From assembly GCA_965242685.1 (NCBI GenBank), contig OZ251487.1:1302001-1366000 (forward strand): a stretch of 64,000 nt of DNA, read 5' to 3'. A program made the translations under genes and the position numbers. The notes beneath the pieces are model-generated. The model saw only the letters and a program-made list of their open reading frames with translations. It searched no databases and was not told the origin of the DNA. Below are positions 26,792 through 35,188 of the stretch, in pieces. The stretch's first letter is position 1; each line of letters opens with the position of its first letter. This stretch comes from G965215055 sp965242685. GTDB taxonomy: Bacteria > Pseudomonadota > Gammaproteobacteria > UBA4575.

Positions 26792-28663
26792 TCACGGTTC
26801 CTGCCGAATTGGAACCGTGGCTTCCCAAACTTCGCCTTCTCTAGTGTATTGTCCGGTGCGGATCGAGCTGATTTCATACTCGGGCAACGGCACGACTGCC
26901 ATGCATCTTCCGTCAAAGCGTACTCCATACGTAGAAAGACCAAAGTCCAGGTTGTCAAATCCGTGTGGCTGACGAGAATCGGTAAGGTCTGCTTTGTTGA
27001 CCGGCAAGACGTGTACGAAAAAGAGTTCCCACAGGTCATCCGGGTGGCAGGATTCCTTGATGTAGACCAGCTTATCCCGATCAACGTATATGTCAAAGCT
27101 GGAACGAGTAACCGGTTCACCCGTCTTTACTTTTTGATACGTGTCCCGATAGAAGGCCTGGACGGAGGCATCCTGCGAATCCAAATTGATGTTTCTTACG
27201 GTAAGGATGGTGTTGTTATACACTTTGAGCGTGTAGACCAAATTAAAGTCATCCAGTTTTTCATGGTGCTTGGTGAAGTAGAAATCGGCACGTGCGTTAC
27301 TAAAAGCGATTCGTTGCCGGTCTAATGCAGGCAGAATCACTTGGTTTTTTAAAACATGGTCATACTTCTTGTAAACATAGATAGGCGAGTCGGGATAGCG
27401 TTCCAGCAGGTATTCCAACCCCTCCCTGTACGAAGTTGAAGTTCCCCAATACTCCATCTCGTATTGGGTGCGCAAGTATTCCGGCGTGTGACGGTCTACC
27501 AGGGCATTGAAGTATAAGTGCTGATAAGGATGAATCTGCGCCATTTCGATGACCACTCCAACCAGGCCAATTCCCGTCAGGGCGTAGATGCTTGCCCGCC
27601 AGAACTTTTGCCTGCAAAAAGATAGCAGCCAATGTAGGCCATACACCACCAGCAGACAGAACGGCGCATACAAAAAGTACATATGCCGCCAGCCGTCATA
27701 AAGCGTAGGCTTGAGAACGATGACGGCCAGTATGGGCAACACAAAACAGGCCAGCAGCAACCATTGAAAGCGCAACGGCGTGTTGCGCAATATACTGCTT
27801 GGTTGAGTGAGACCCCGATACCCCACCGCAATCATACCTGCCAGACCAAGCAATAGCGTGACCCACGGCGTCGTGATCAAAAACCAGGTGGGGATATACT
27901 CCCACGGAAGATCGGTGCTGTAGACAAATTCTCCCTTGAACAGTTCGGATACCGAGTGAGGAAAATGGGAAGCGTTGATGAGGGCCTCGACAAAGCGCCC
28001 GAGCGGGTCTTCCCACAAGTACGGCCAGATGGCATACAACACGAGGACGCTGCTCAGTATGAAGGCCCCGCCAGTCTTCAGAATATGTTTCCGTTCTTCC
28101 CGGCTCGTAGCATACAACCCGTCCAAGCCGCGCATCCCCACCACCGCAATCAACAGCATGACGCCCACGACCCGAAGGTTGATCAGCACCGCCACCGCCG
28201 CACCGCATAACAAAAACGCCCGCACGGTGTTGAGAGCAAAGGCGCGATGAATCAGCAACAAGGCAATCATAAACATACTAAAGAAAGGAATATCCTTGCT
28301 GTTGAGGAAGGAATAGGCATAGAGGCGGGGGTGCAACAGAAACAGCAGCATGGCGGCCAGGGCGAGGATTCGGTTGTTGAACAGGCGTAGGGTCAATAGG
28401 TAACAAAAGACCCCGCCCACCAGGAAGAACAGGTGGGTCAGGAGATGACGGCTGAGATAGATGCTACGGGTATCTTCCAGTCCCAAGCCCCGCTCGACCA
28501 GTAGCAGGGGGAGTTCGAATACAACACCGTATAATCTGTTCCAATTTTTCTCAAAGCCACCACGCTTTCCCAAGATGTAATCGGCGTTCAGGATAGCGAT
28601 ATTACGTTGTATAAGCTCATCCGCCGATATGCCGTAGTCGTCGAGTACGGCGATGCCGACCAA
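26792..28663 (-). CDS. GT-C membrane glycosyltransferase, copy 1 (phase-off by C-tract frameshift)
   Basis: PMT/ArnT-like integral membrane protein, at least 623 residues. VLDDYGISADELIQR in the first outer loop matches the acidic catalytic loop of GT-C enzymes. About ten TM segments follow. The C-terminal extracytoplasmic module holds DKLVYIKESCHPDDLW, GFDNLDF, DGRCMAVVPLPEYEI and IRTGQ. Compared with copy 2, the natural start is a GTG at 28799 (GTG AAA GAC CCG). From there a 25-C run shifts the frame and translation ends at TAA six codons past the tract. A C number divisible by three would restore about 668 residues. If expressed, it would transfer a polyprenyl-linked sugar to an envelope acceptor; the substrate is unknown. 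Confidence 0.8.
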   Translation of the reverse strand: MVGIAVLDDYGISADELIQRNIAILNADYILGKRGGFEKNWNRLYGVVFELPLLLVERGLGLEDTRSIYLSRHLLTHLFFLVGGVFCYLLTLRLFNNRILALAAMLLFLLHPRLYAYSFLNSKDIPFFSMFMIALLLIHRAFALNTVRAFLLCGAAVAVLINLRVVGVMLLIAVVGMRGLDGLYATSREERKHILKTGGAFILSSVLVLYAIWPYLWEDPLGRFVEALINASHFPHSVSELFKGEFVYSTDLPWEYIPTWFLITTPWVTLLLGLAGMIAVGYRGLTQPSSILRNTPLRFQWLLLACFVLPILAVIVLKPTLYDGWRHMYFLYAPFCLLVVYGLHWLLSFCRQKFWRASIYALTGIGLVGVVIEMAQIHPYQHLYFNALVDRHTPEYLRTQYEMEYWGTSTSYREGLEYLLERYPDSPIYVYKKYDHVLKNQVILPALDRQRIAFSNARADFYFTKHHEKLDDFNLVYTLKVYNNTILTVRNINLDSQDASVQAFYRDTYQKVKTGEPVTRSSFDIYVDRDKLVYIKESCHPDDLWELFFVHVLPVNKADLTDSRQPHGFDNLDFGLSTYGVRFDGRCMAVVPLPEYEISSIRTGQYTREGEVWEATVPIRQEP

Positions 28664-28936
28664 TAGAAAGAGTACGAGAACGACCGCCCACGCACCGCGA
28701 GAGGCCGGGAAACACCCTGTATTACTTAGTGAGGAACTGCGGGGGGGGGGGGGGGGGGGGGGGGGTATTAATAGTTTGGAAGCCGGACGGGTCTTTCACG
28801 TGCTGCCTGATAGGTTGCATGGTTCAACGATAAGACATTATAGCTACTGATTGAAGGAGCGGGCATCATAGCATCACGGTTTACAGAATGCAGCGTGAGG
28901 AGACAGGATAGCTTCCACAAACGCCTGCCCGATATT
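28664..28936. other. Spacer between GT-C copies 1 and 2
   Basis: Holds the out-of-frame 5' end of copy 1 (28664-28799), including its poly-C tract, and about 137 bp (28800-28936) upstream of that start and downstream of the copy 2 stop. A remnant of the shared upstream block (GGTTCAACGATAAG near 28821) is recognisable. No other gene is seen. Confidence 0.6.
28741..28765. repeat. Homopolymer G25/C25 tract at the 5' end of GT-C copy 1
   Basis: Twenty-five consecutive G on the plus strand (C on the coding strand), starting about 33 bases after the GTG start of copy 1. The tract length modulo 3 is 1, which puts the upstream start out of frame with the 623-codon body. This is the hallmark of slipped-strand phase variation, although the exact length of such a run may be uncertain in any assembly. 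Confidence 0.95.
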
Positions 28937-31333
28937 TCAGTCTTGTTTGAGGGAAAATTTCCTTTCCCAAATCACGCCTTCGTTGGTGAACTGCCCGGTG
29001 CGGATCTTGGCAACGTCATATTTGGGCAACGGCACGACCGCCGTACATTTTCCATCCAGGCGCATCCCGTGTTTGGGAAAAACAAAGTCCCGATTCTCAA
29101 AACCGTGCGCCCGACGGGAGGGGGGCAAGTCGTCCCAATCGACCGGATCAAAATGCAAAAAGAAAGGCGTTTCCATATCGCTCTCGGTACAGGCTTCCTT
29201 GATGTAGACCAGCTTGTCCTCATACTTATATATGTCAAAGACGGTGTTGATCAAAGGGGTACCGGAAGTGACTGCTTGCGGGAGTTCGGCCAGCCGGGCC
29301 GTCAATTGTTGTTGCTTTCGTTGCGGCAGAAGCGTGGCTTCCCAGGTCGGCTTTTTGCGAAGGAACCGCCCCCCGGTGCGAATCAAGTCAATCTCATATT
29401 CGGGCAACGGTATGATCGCCATACATCTTCCGTCAAAGCGTACCCCATATATGGAAAGACCAAAGTCCCGATTGTCAAAGCCGTATGGCTTTCGCCAGTC
29501 GGGAAGGTCTGCTTTGTTGACTGGAAAGACGTGTACGAAAAAGAGTTTCCACAGGTCATCCGGGTGGCAGGATTCCTTGACATAAACCAGCTTATCCTGA
29601 TCAACGTATATGTCAAAGCTGGAACGAGTAACCGGCTCATAGGTCTTTATCTTTTGGTAGATGTCTCGATAGAAAGCCTGGACGGAGGCATCCTGCGAAT
29701 CCAAATTGATGTTTCTTACGGTCAGGATGGTGTTGTTGTACACTTTCACTGTGTAAAGCAGCTCTAAGGCCTTTGGCAACCTTCTTCCCTGCCATGCTCG
29801 TTGACGGTAATGTCTGACGAAGTAGACATCGGCACGGGCGGGATTGAACGTGAACCGCCGCCGGTCTGATGCAGGCAGAATCGCCCAGTTTTTTAAAACA
29901 TGCTCATACTTCTCGTAAACATGGATGGGCGAGTCGGGATAGCGTTCCAGCAGGTATTCCAATCCCTCCCTGTACGAAGTTGCAGTTCCCCAATACTCCA
30001 TCTCGTATTGGGTGCGCAAGTATTCCGGCGTGTGACGGTCTACCAGGGCGTTGAAGTATAGATATTGATAAGGATGAATCTGTGCCATTTCGATGACTAT
30101 CACAACCAGGCCGATTCCCGTCAGGGCGTAGATACCGATTCCCCGGTATTTTTTCCTGGAAACGGATACCAGTTGATACAAACCGAATGTCGCCAGCAGA
30201 CAGAACGGCGCATACAGAAAGTACATGTGCCGCCAGTCGCTGTAAAGTGTAGGCCTGAGAACGATGACGGCCAGTATGGGCAACATGAAACAGGCCAGCA
30301 GCAACCACTGAAAGCGCAACGGCGTGTTGCGCAATATATCTCTCGGGCGAAGGATACCGTGACCCAATACCAGGACGATACCGATCAACCCCAACAACAA
30401 TGCCACCCACGGTGTCGTGATCAAAAACCAGGTGGGGATATACTCCCACGGAAGATCGGTGCTGTAGACAACTTCTCCTTTGAACAGTTCGGATACCGAG
30501 TGAGGGAGATGAGAAGAGATGGTAATGGCCTCCACCAACCGCCCGAGCGGGTCTTCCCATAAGTACGGCCAAATGGCATACAACACGAGTATACTGCTCA
30601 GTATGAAGCCGCCGAGGGTCTTCAGAATATGTTTCCGTTCTTCCCGGCTTGTGGCATACCAAACGTCCAAGCCCCGCATCCCCACCACCGCAATCAATAG
30701 CATGACGCCCATGACCCGAAGGTTGATCAGTACCGCCACCGCCGCACCGCATAACAAAAACGCCCGCACGGTGTTGAAAGCAAAGGCGCGATGAATCAGA
30801 AGCAGGGAAATCATAAACATGGCGAAGAAAGGGATATCTTTGCTGTTGAAGAAGGAATGGGCATAGAGGCGGGGGTGCAACAGGAACAGCAGCATAGCGA
30901 GCAGGGCCAGCAGACGGTTGTTGAACAGGCGCATGGCCAACAGGTAACAGCAGACCCCACCCAACAGGAAGAACAGGTGGGTCAGGAGATGACGGCTGAG
31001 ATAGCTGGTGCGAGAGTCTTCTACTCCTAGGATACGTTCCGCCAGCAAGAGCGATAAGTCAAAGGTGGCACCGTAAAAGGCATCACGTCTTGTTGGAAAG
31101 GTGTCTCGGTTTCCCAAGATGTAATCCAGGTTTTCTTCGGCATATCTCCTTTGTAAGGATTCATCTCCCGACACGCCGTAATCGTCGAGTACGGCGATGC
31201 CGGCCAATAGAAAGAGTGCGAGAACGACCGCCCACGCACCTCGAGAGGCCGGGAAACACCCTGTATTACTTAGCGGGGAACTGCGGGGGGGGGGGGGGGT
31301 ATTAATAGTTTGGAAGCCGGACGGGTCTTTCAT
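28937..31333 (-). CDS. GT-C membrane glycosyltransferase, copy 2 (in frame, duplicated C-terminal module)
   Basis: A 798-residue PMT/ArnT-like protein, ATG at 31333. Residues 1-12 (MKDPSGFQTINT) lead into prolines and Arg encoded by a 15-C run, which is in frame. TM1 starts near residue 34. The catalytic-loop motif VLDDYGVSGDESLQRR lies at about 46-61. The membrane part is close to copies 1 and 3 at DNA level. The C-terminal extracytoplasmic module (cysteine-containing ESCHPDDLW, GFDNRDF, PLPEYEI, IRTG) occurs twice in tandem here, at about 575-665 and 700-798. The copy is therefore 130-140 residues longer than its paralogues. Confidence 0.85.
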   Translation of the reverse strand: MKDPSGFQTINTPPPPRSSPLSNTGCFPASRGAWAVVLALFLLAGIAVLDDYGVSGDESLQRRYAEENLDYILGNRDTFPTRRDAFYGATFDLSLLLAERILGVEDSRTSYLSRHLLTHLFFLLGGVCCYLLAMRLFNNRLLALLAMLLFLLHPRLYAHSFFNSKDIPFFAMFMISLLLIHRAFAFNTVRAFLLCGAAVAVLINLRVMGVMLLIAVVGMRGLDVWYATSREERKHILKTLGGFILSSILVLYAIWPYLWEDPLGRLVEAITISSHLPHSVSELFKGEVVYSTDLPWEYIPTWFLITTPWVALLLGLIGIVLVLGHGILRPRDILRNTPLRFQWLLLACFMLPILAVIVLRPTLYSDWRHMYFLYAPFCLLATFGLYQLVSVSRKKYRGIGIYALTGIGLVVIVIEMAQIHPYQYLYFNALVDRHTPEYLRTQYEMEYWGTATSYREGLEYLLERYPDSPIHVYEKYEHVLKNWAILPASDRRRFTFNPARADVYFVRHYRQRAWQGRRLPKALELLYTVKVYNNTILTVRNINLDSQDASVQAFYRDIYQKIKTYEPVTRSSFDIYVDQDKLVYVKESCHPDDLWKLFFVHVFPVNKADLPDWRKPYGFDNRDFGLSIYGVRFDGRCMAIIPLPEYEIDLIRTGGRFLRKKPTWEATLLPQRKQQQLTARLAELPQAVTSGTPLINTVFDIYKYEDKLVYIKEACTESDMETPFFLHFDPVDWDDLPPSRRAHGFENRDFVFPKHGMRLDGKCTAVVPLPKYDVAKIRTGQFTNEGVIWERKFSLKQD
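31285..31299. repeat. Homopolymer G15/C15 tract at the 5' end of GT-C copy 2
   Basis: Fifteen consecutive G on the plus strand. On the coding strand they encode prolines within codons 12-17 of copy 2. Fifteen is divisible by three and the gene is in frame. Loss or gain of one base would end translation at the TAA in CTAAGTAATAC just downstream, or in another frame. Confidence 0.95.
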
Positions 31334-31527
31334 GTGGTGCTTGACAGATTGTACGGTTCAACGACAAGGCCGAGCCGTTTGTAGAAAATTTGATATATAT
31401 TTTTTATTTTTGTAAATGAATTGAAGCCCAATCCAGGATAGAGGATAAATGCGGGTATACGTATGCTACAAAATTAGTGGTATTTCATGCAAACTGCTAA
31501 GGTGCAGCCTCAAAAGCGAATTACATC
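31334..31527. promoter_or_regulatory. Divergent GT-C copy 2 / metG spacer
   Basis: A 194-bp AT-rich spacer that must carry promoters for copy 2 (minus) and metG (plus). The part next to copy 2 (31334-31395) is homologous to the region before copy 3 (45268-45332), including ACGGTTCAACGACAAGGCC. The duplication unit therefore included upstream sequence. TATA-rich stretches are present, but no single promoter is convincing. Confidence 0.4.
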
Positions 31528-33552
31528 ATGTCTGACCCAAAGCGAAATATTCTGGTTACCAGTGCCTTGCCCTACGCCAACGGGCCTATCCATGTCGGCC
31601 ACTTGGTGGAGTATATTCAAACCGATATTTGGGTGCGGTTTCAGAAAATGCGCCGCGATGAAGTCGAAAGTTGCATTTATGTGTGTGCGGACGACGCACA
31701 CGGCACGCCGATCATGCTCAAGGCACAGGAGGAAGGCACCACGCCGGAAAACCTGATCGCCAGGATGAAATCGGAACATGAAAAAGACTTTGCCGATTTC
31801 CATATCGAACATGACAGCTACCACTCGACGCACTCCGAAGAAAACAAGGGGCACTCCACTCGTATTTATAAGCGCTTGCTAAAAAATGGACACATTACTA
31901 CCAGAACGGTAACCGACCTCTATGACCCGCAAAACAAGGTGTTCCTCCCCGACCGCTTTGTCAAGGGTGAATGCCCCCGGTGTCACGCCAAGGATCAATA
32001 CGGTGATAATTGTGAGGTTTGCGGGTCTACTTACACTCCCGCGGAGCTTATCAATCCTTATTCGTCGCTCAGCGGGGCGACACCCATCAAGAAAGAAAAC
32101 CTGCATTATTTTTTCAAGCTGGACAATTTCAGGGACATGCTACAGGACTGGATCGAGAGCGGCCCCCTGCAACCGGAAATTACCAACAAGCTCAAGGAGT
32201 GGTTTCAGGCCGGTCTGAAGGATTGGGATATTTCCAGAGACGCGCCGTATTTCGGCTTTGAAATTCCCGATGCACCCGGCAAGTATTTCTATGTATGGCT
32301 GGATGCGCCGGTAGGCTATATGGCAAGCCTGCAACGGTATTGCGACCGCGCCAACGAGGATTTTGACGCATACTGGAAAACCGACAGCAACCGCGAGGTA
32401 TACCACTTTATCGGCAAGGATATCGCCTATTTCCATACGCTATTCTGGCCGGCCATGCTACATGGTGCGGGCTATCGTATCCCCACCGCCGTCTATTGCC
32501 ACGGGTTCCTCACGATTGACGGAAAGAAAATGTCAAAGTCGCGCGGTACGTTCATCAAGGCGCGCACGTATCTCGATCACTTGAATCCGGAATATCTACG
32601 CTATTATTTTGCCGCAAAACTGGGGGCGGGCGTGCATGACATCGATCTAAATCTGCATGATTTCCAACAGCGCGTGAATAGTGACGTGGTCGGCAAACTG
32701 GTGAATATCGCCAGCCGTTGTGCGGGCTTTATCAACAAACATTTTGATAGCAAACTCGCCGATCCTCTTCCGCTAATACCGGCACTCTTTGAAGACGATG
32801 TACACGCGAATATAACTTCCTGCTACGAAAACCGGCGATTTTCTCACGTCGTCAACCAGGTCATGGGCTTGGCCGACGCCACCAATTCCTTGATTGATCA
32901 ATTTGAGCCGTGGAAGAAGATCAAGGATGAATCGAAACAGGGTGAAGTTCATCAAGTATGCAGCTTCGGGCTAAACATGTATCGCCTGCTGATCGGTTAT
33001 CTAAAGCCCGTCATGCCAAAACTCGCTGAAAAATCTGAAGATTTTCTGAATGTAACCACCGACTGGCGAGATCTGTCACAGGGCGCAACCCTGCCGGACG
33101 GACATCGAATCAATAAATTTAAACCCTTGATTACGCGAATTGAAAAAAAGGCCGTTGACGCTATGATTGAAAGCTCCAAAGAGACTTCATCGCCTCAATC
33201 CGCAGACCCGATTAATGAGGAAATCAGCTTTGCCGATTTTGCCAAGCTGGACTTCAGAATCGCAAAAATCCTGAAGGCCGAACCCGTCGAGGGGGCCGAC
33301 AAACTACTCAAACTGACCCTAGACTTGGGCATACCAACGGGCAACATTCAACGCAAAGTGTTGGCGGGAATAAAATCGGCTTACTCACCCGAGGAATTGG
33401 AGGGACGCCTGACTGTCGTGGTTGCCAACCTGGCACCGCGCAAAATGCGCTTTGGCACATCCGAGGGCATGGTGTTGGCGGCGGGCAGTGGCAAAGACAT
33501 TTTCCTGCTGCAACCCGACCATGGGGCGGCCCCGGGAATGCGCGTCAAGTAA
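31528..33552 (+). CDS. metG: Methionyl-tRNA synthetase
   Basis: Class I aminoacyl-tRNA synthetase charging tRNA-Met. The 674-residue protein has the HIGH-type motif ALPYANGPIHVGHLVEYIQT at residues 12-31 and a zinc-knuckle CPRCHAKDQYGDNCEVCG. The catalytic KMSKSRGTF is near residue 335. The C-terminal tRNA-binding OB domain (about 570-674) contains ANLAPRKMRFGTSEGMVLAA. It is the full-length gammaproteobacterial form. Confidence 0.97.
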   Translation: MSDPKRNILVTSALPYANGPIHVGHLVEYIQTDIWVRFQKMRRDEVESCIYVCADDAHGTPIMLKAQEEGTTPENLIARMKSEHEKDFADFHIEHDSYHSTHSEENKGHSTRIYKRLLKNGHITTRTVTDLYDPQNKVFLPDRFVKGECPRCHAKDQYGDNCEVCGSTYTPAELINPYSSLSGATPIKKENLHYFFKLDNFRDMLQDWIESGPLQPEITNKLKEWFQAGLKDWDISRDAPYFGFEIPDAPGKYFYVWLDAPVGYMASLQRYCDRANEDFDAYWKTDSNREVYHFIGKDIAYFHTLFWPAMLHGAGYRIPTAVYCHGFLTIDGKKMSKSRGTFIKARTYLDHLNPEYLRYYFAAKLGAGVHDIDLNLHDFQQRVNSDVVGKLVNIASRCAGFINKHFDSKLADPLPLIPALFEDDVHANITSCYENRRFSHVVNQVMGLADATNSLIDQFEPWKKIKDESKQGEVHQVCSFGLNMYRLLIGYLKPVMPKLAEKSEDFLNVTTDWRDLSQGATLPDGHRINKFKPLITRIEKKAVDAMIESSKETSSPQSADPINEEISFADFAKLDFRIAKILKAEPVEGADKLLKLTLDLGIPTGNIQRKVLAGIKSAYSPEELEGRLTVVVANLAPRKMRFGTSEGMVLAAGSGKDIFLLQPDHGAAPGMRVK

Positions 33553-33558
33553 CGGTGC

Positions 33559-33957
33559 ATGATAAACAGCAACACTATCGTTCCGACCGGTAAGCGGCTC
33601 GCCCGTATTGATGAGGAACAATGTGTTGGCTGCACACTGTGTATCAAAGCCTGTCCCTTTGACGCCATCCTCGGCGCCGCCAAGCATACGCACACGGTCC
33701 TCTTTCAATACTGCACGGGATGCGCGCTATGCCTGCCGCCGTGTCCGGTGGATTGTATTGAAATGATAGCCAATACCCACTTTGACCATGCCGGTACGCG
33801 CACCTCCGCACACCGGCGGCGCACCTTGAAAAAGGCCTTTGCAGAATTTTCACGCGACAATAGAAAACAACGTGTCCTCAGACTGGCAAGACGTGAAAAG
33901 GAAAGGCAGGAATTATTCGAGCGTAAAAAGAACAAGGCACTGAACCGGCAGACCTAA
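33559..33957 (+). CDS. RnfB-like 2[4Fe-4S] ferredoxin
   Basis: A 132-residue protein with two CxxCxxCxxxCP clusters, CVGCTLCIKACPFDAI and CTGCALCLPPCPVDCI, followed by a basic helical tail (RRRTLKKAF, RLARREKERQELFERKK). It matches the ferredoxin part of RnfB but lacks the N-terminal TM and Fe-S domain of full RnfB, and no other rnf genes are present. It lies 6 bp after metG and 14 bp before nth. RnfB-like ferredoxins next to nth are frequent in gammaproteobacteria. Partner unknown. Confidence 0.85.
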   Translation: MINSNTIVPTGKRLARIDEEQCVGCTLCIKACPFDAILGAAKHTHTVLFQYCTGCALCLPPCPVDCIEMIANTHFDHAGTRTSAHRRRTLKKAFAEFSRDNRKQRVLRLARREKERQELFERKKNKALNRQT

Positions 33958-33971
33958 CCACCTAACGAATA

Positions 33972-34628
33972 ATGAACAAACAAAAGAGAACAGAGATCTT
34001 TGAAAGACTGAAGGAATTAAACCCCAGTCCCAGAACCGAACTCAAACACAAGTCTCACTTCGAGTTGCTGGTGGCGGTAATACTGTCCGCCCAGGCCACT
34101 GACGTGAGCGTGAACAAAGCCACCAAAGAATTGTTCAAAGTCGCCAACACCCCCGCAAAGATGTTGGCACTGGGAGAGACGAGGCTTAAAACCTACATCA
34201 AATCAATAGGCTTGTTCAACGGCAAGGCAAAAAATATCATTAAGACCAGCCGGATTCTTACCGATCAATACAAAAGCCGCATCCCGCGTGACCGCGAGAC
34301 GTTGCAAACTTTGCCCGGCGTAGGCAGAAAAACGGCCAATGTAGTGTTAAATAACGCATTCGGCCAGCCCACCATCGCCGTTGACACGCATATCTTTCGC
34401 GTTGCAAATCGCACCGCTATCGCGCCGGGGAAAAACGTCCTGATCGTCGAGCAGAAACTTGAGAAGTTCGTTCCCGAACCCTACAAGTTGCACGCGCATC
34501 ACTGGCTGATCCTGCATGGCCGCTATACCTGCGTTGCACACAAGCCGAAATGTAATGAGTGCCCAATCATTGATTTGTGCGAATACCGCCACAAAAACGT
34601 AACTCAATCTCATCCAAGAAACCGATGA
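33972..34628 (+). CDS. nth: Endonuclease III
   Basis: DNA glycosylase/AP lyase for oxidised pyrimidines. The 218-residue protein has the HhH motif LPGVGRKTANVVLNNAF with the catalytic Lys, and the catalytic Asp in IAVDTHIFRVANR. The C-terminal [4Fe-4S] ligands are in CVAHKPKCNECPIIDLC (C-X6-C-X2-C-X5-C). It converges on the adenosyltransferase gene with a 4-bp gap. Confidence 0.96.
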   Translation: MNKQKRTEIFERLKELNPSPRTELKHKSHFELLVAVILSAQATDVSVNKATKELFKVANTPAKMLALGETRLKTYIKSIGLFNGKAKNIIKTSRILTDQYKSRIPRDRETLQTLPGVGRKTANVVLNNAFGQPTIAVDTHIFRVANRTAIAPGKNVLIVEQKLEKFVPEPYKLHAHHWLILHGRYTCVAHKPKCNECPIIDLCEYRHKNVTQSHPRNR

Positions 34629-34632
34629 GCCT

Positions 34633-35181
34633 TCATTTGCGACGACCCATCCACAATGTCTCCGGTCGACCCACGCGACCGGATAACTGCCGGCTCACCA
34701 CAAACAAAAGATCCGACAATCGATTCAGATATACCCGGATGGCGGGATTGACTTCCTGCCGCTCACTCAATGCGACCACGCTGCGTTCCGCGCGACGACA
34801 CACGGCACGCGCCACATGACATGCGGAAGCCGCACCATCGCCTCCCGGGAGGATAAAGTTTTTCAGCGGCGGCAGTTGCTCGTCGCATGCGTCTATGTGC
34901 CGTTCCAACTGCGTGATCATCTCTTCCGTAACCAGGTTCAGTTTTTCGCAATTCAACTCCGCGCCCACGTCGAATAACCGGTGCTGAATCCATAGCAGGA
35001 TTTCCCTCAAGTGATCCGGCACGTCCTGTGCCAATACCATACCCAGCACGCAATTGAGTTCATCAACGTCACCGATTGCCCGCACCAGCAGACAATCCTT
35101 GCGCACGCGGCGGCCACCGGACAATCCGGTCTCGCCCCCGTCGCCGGTGCCGGTATAAATTTTCACTCGTCGGCCAGACAT
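34633..35181 (-). CDS. Cob(I)alamin adenosyltransferase, PduO type
   Basis: Transfers the 5'-deoxyadenosyl group of ATP to cob(I)alamin. From the ATG at 35181 it has 182 residues; an ATG at 35208 overlapping btuB is an alternative. Family motifs are IYTGTGDGGETGLSGGRRVRKD at the N-terminus (ATP binding), GDVDELNC, and the C-terminal VCRRAERSVVAL with YLNRLSDLLFVVSR. It lies 7 bp downstream of btuB and so falls under the same cobalamin riboswitch, linking B12 uptake to its activation. Confidence 0.93.
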   Translation of the reverse strand: MSGRRVKIYTGTGDGGETGLSGGRRVRKDCLLVRAIGDVDELNCVLGMVLAQDVPDHLREILLWIQHRLFDVGAELNCEKLNLVTEEMITQLERHIDACDEQLPPLKNFILPGGDGAASACHVARAVCRRAERSVVALSERQEVNPAIRVYLNRLSDLLFVVSRQLSGRVGRPETLWMGRRK

Positions 35182-35188
35182 TCGCGAC

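Noticed and set aside
28741..28765. Treating the G25 run purely as a sequencing artefact
   Set aside because: An independent G15 run occurs at the same place in the paralogue, and a degenerate form in the third copy, so a real tract is likely even if its exact length is uncertain.
28895..29767. Long plus-strand open frame opposite GT-C copy 2
   Set aside because: It is a shadow of the C-terminal modules of copy 2, which carry clear domain patterns on the minus strand.
33559..33957. Start of an rnf electron-transport operon
   Set aside because: The protein lacks the RnfB N-terminal domain and the next gene is nth; no rnfA, C, D, G or E.
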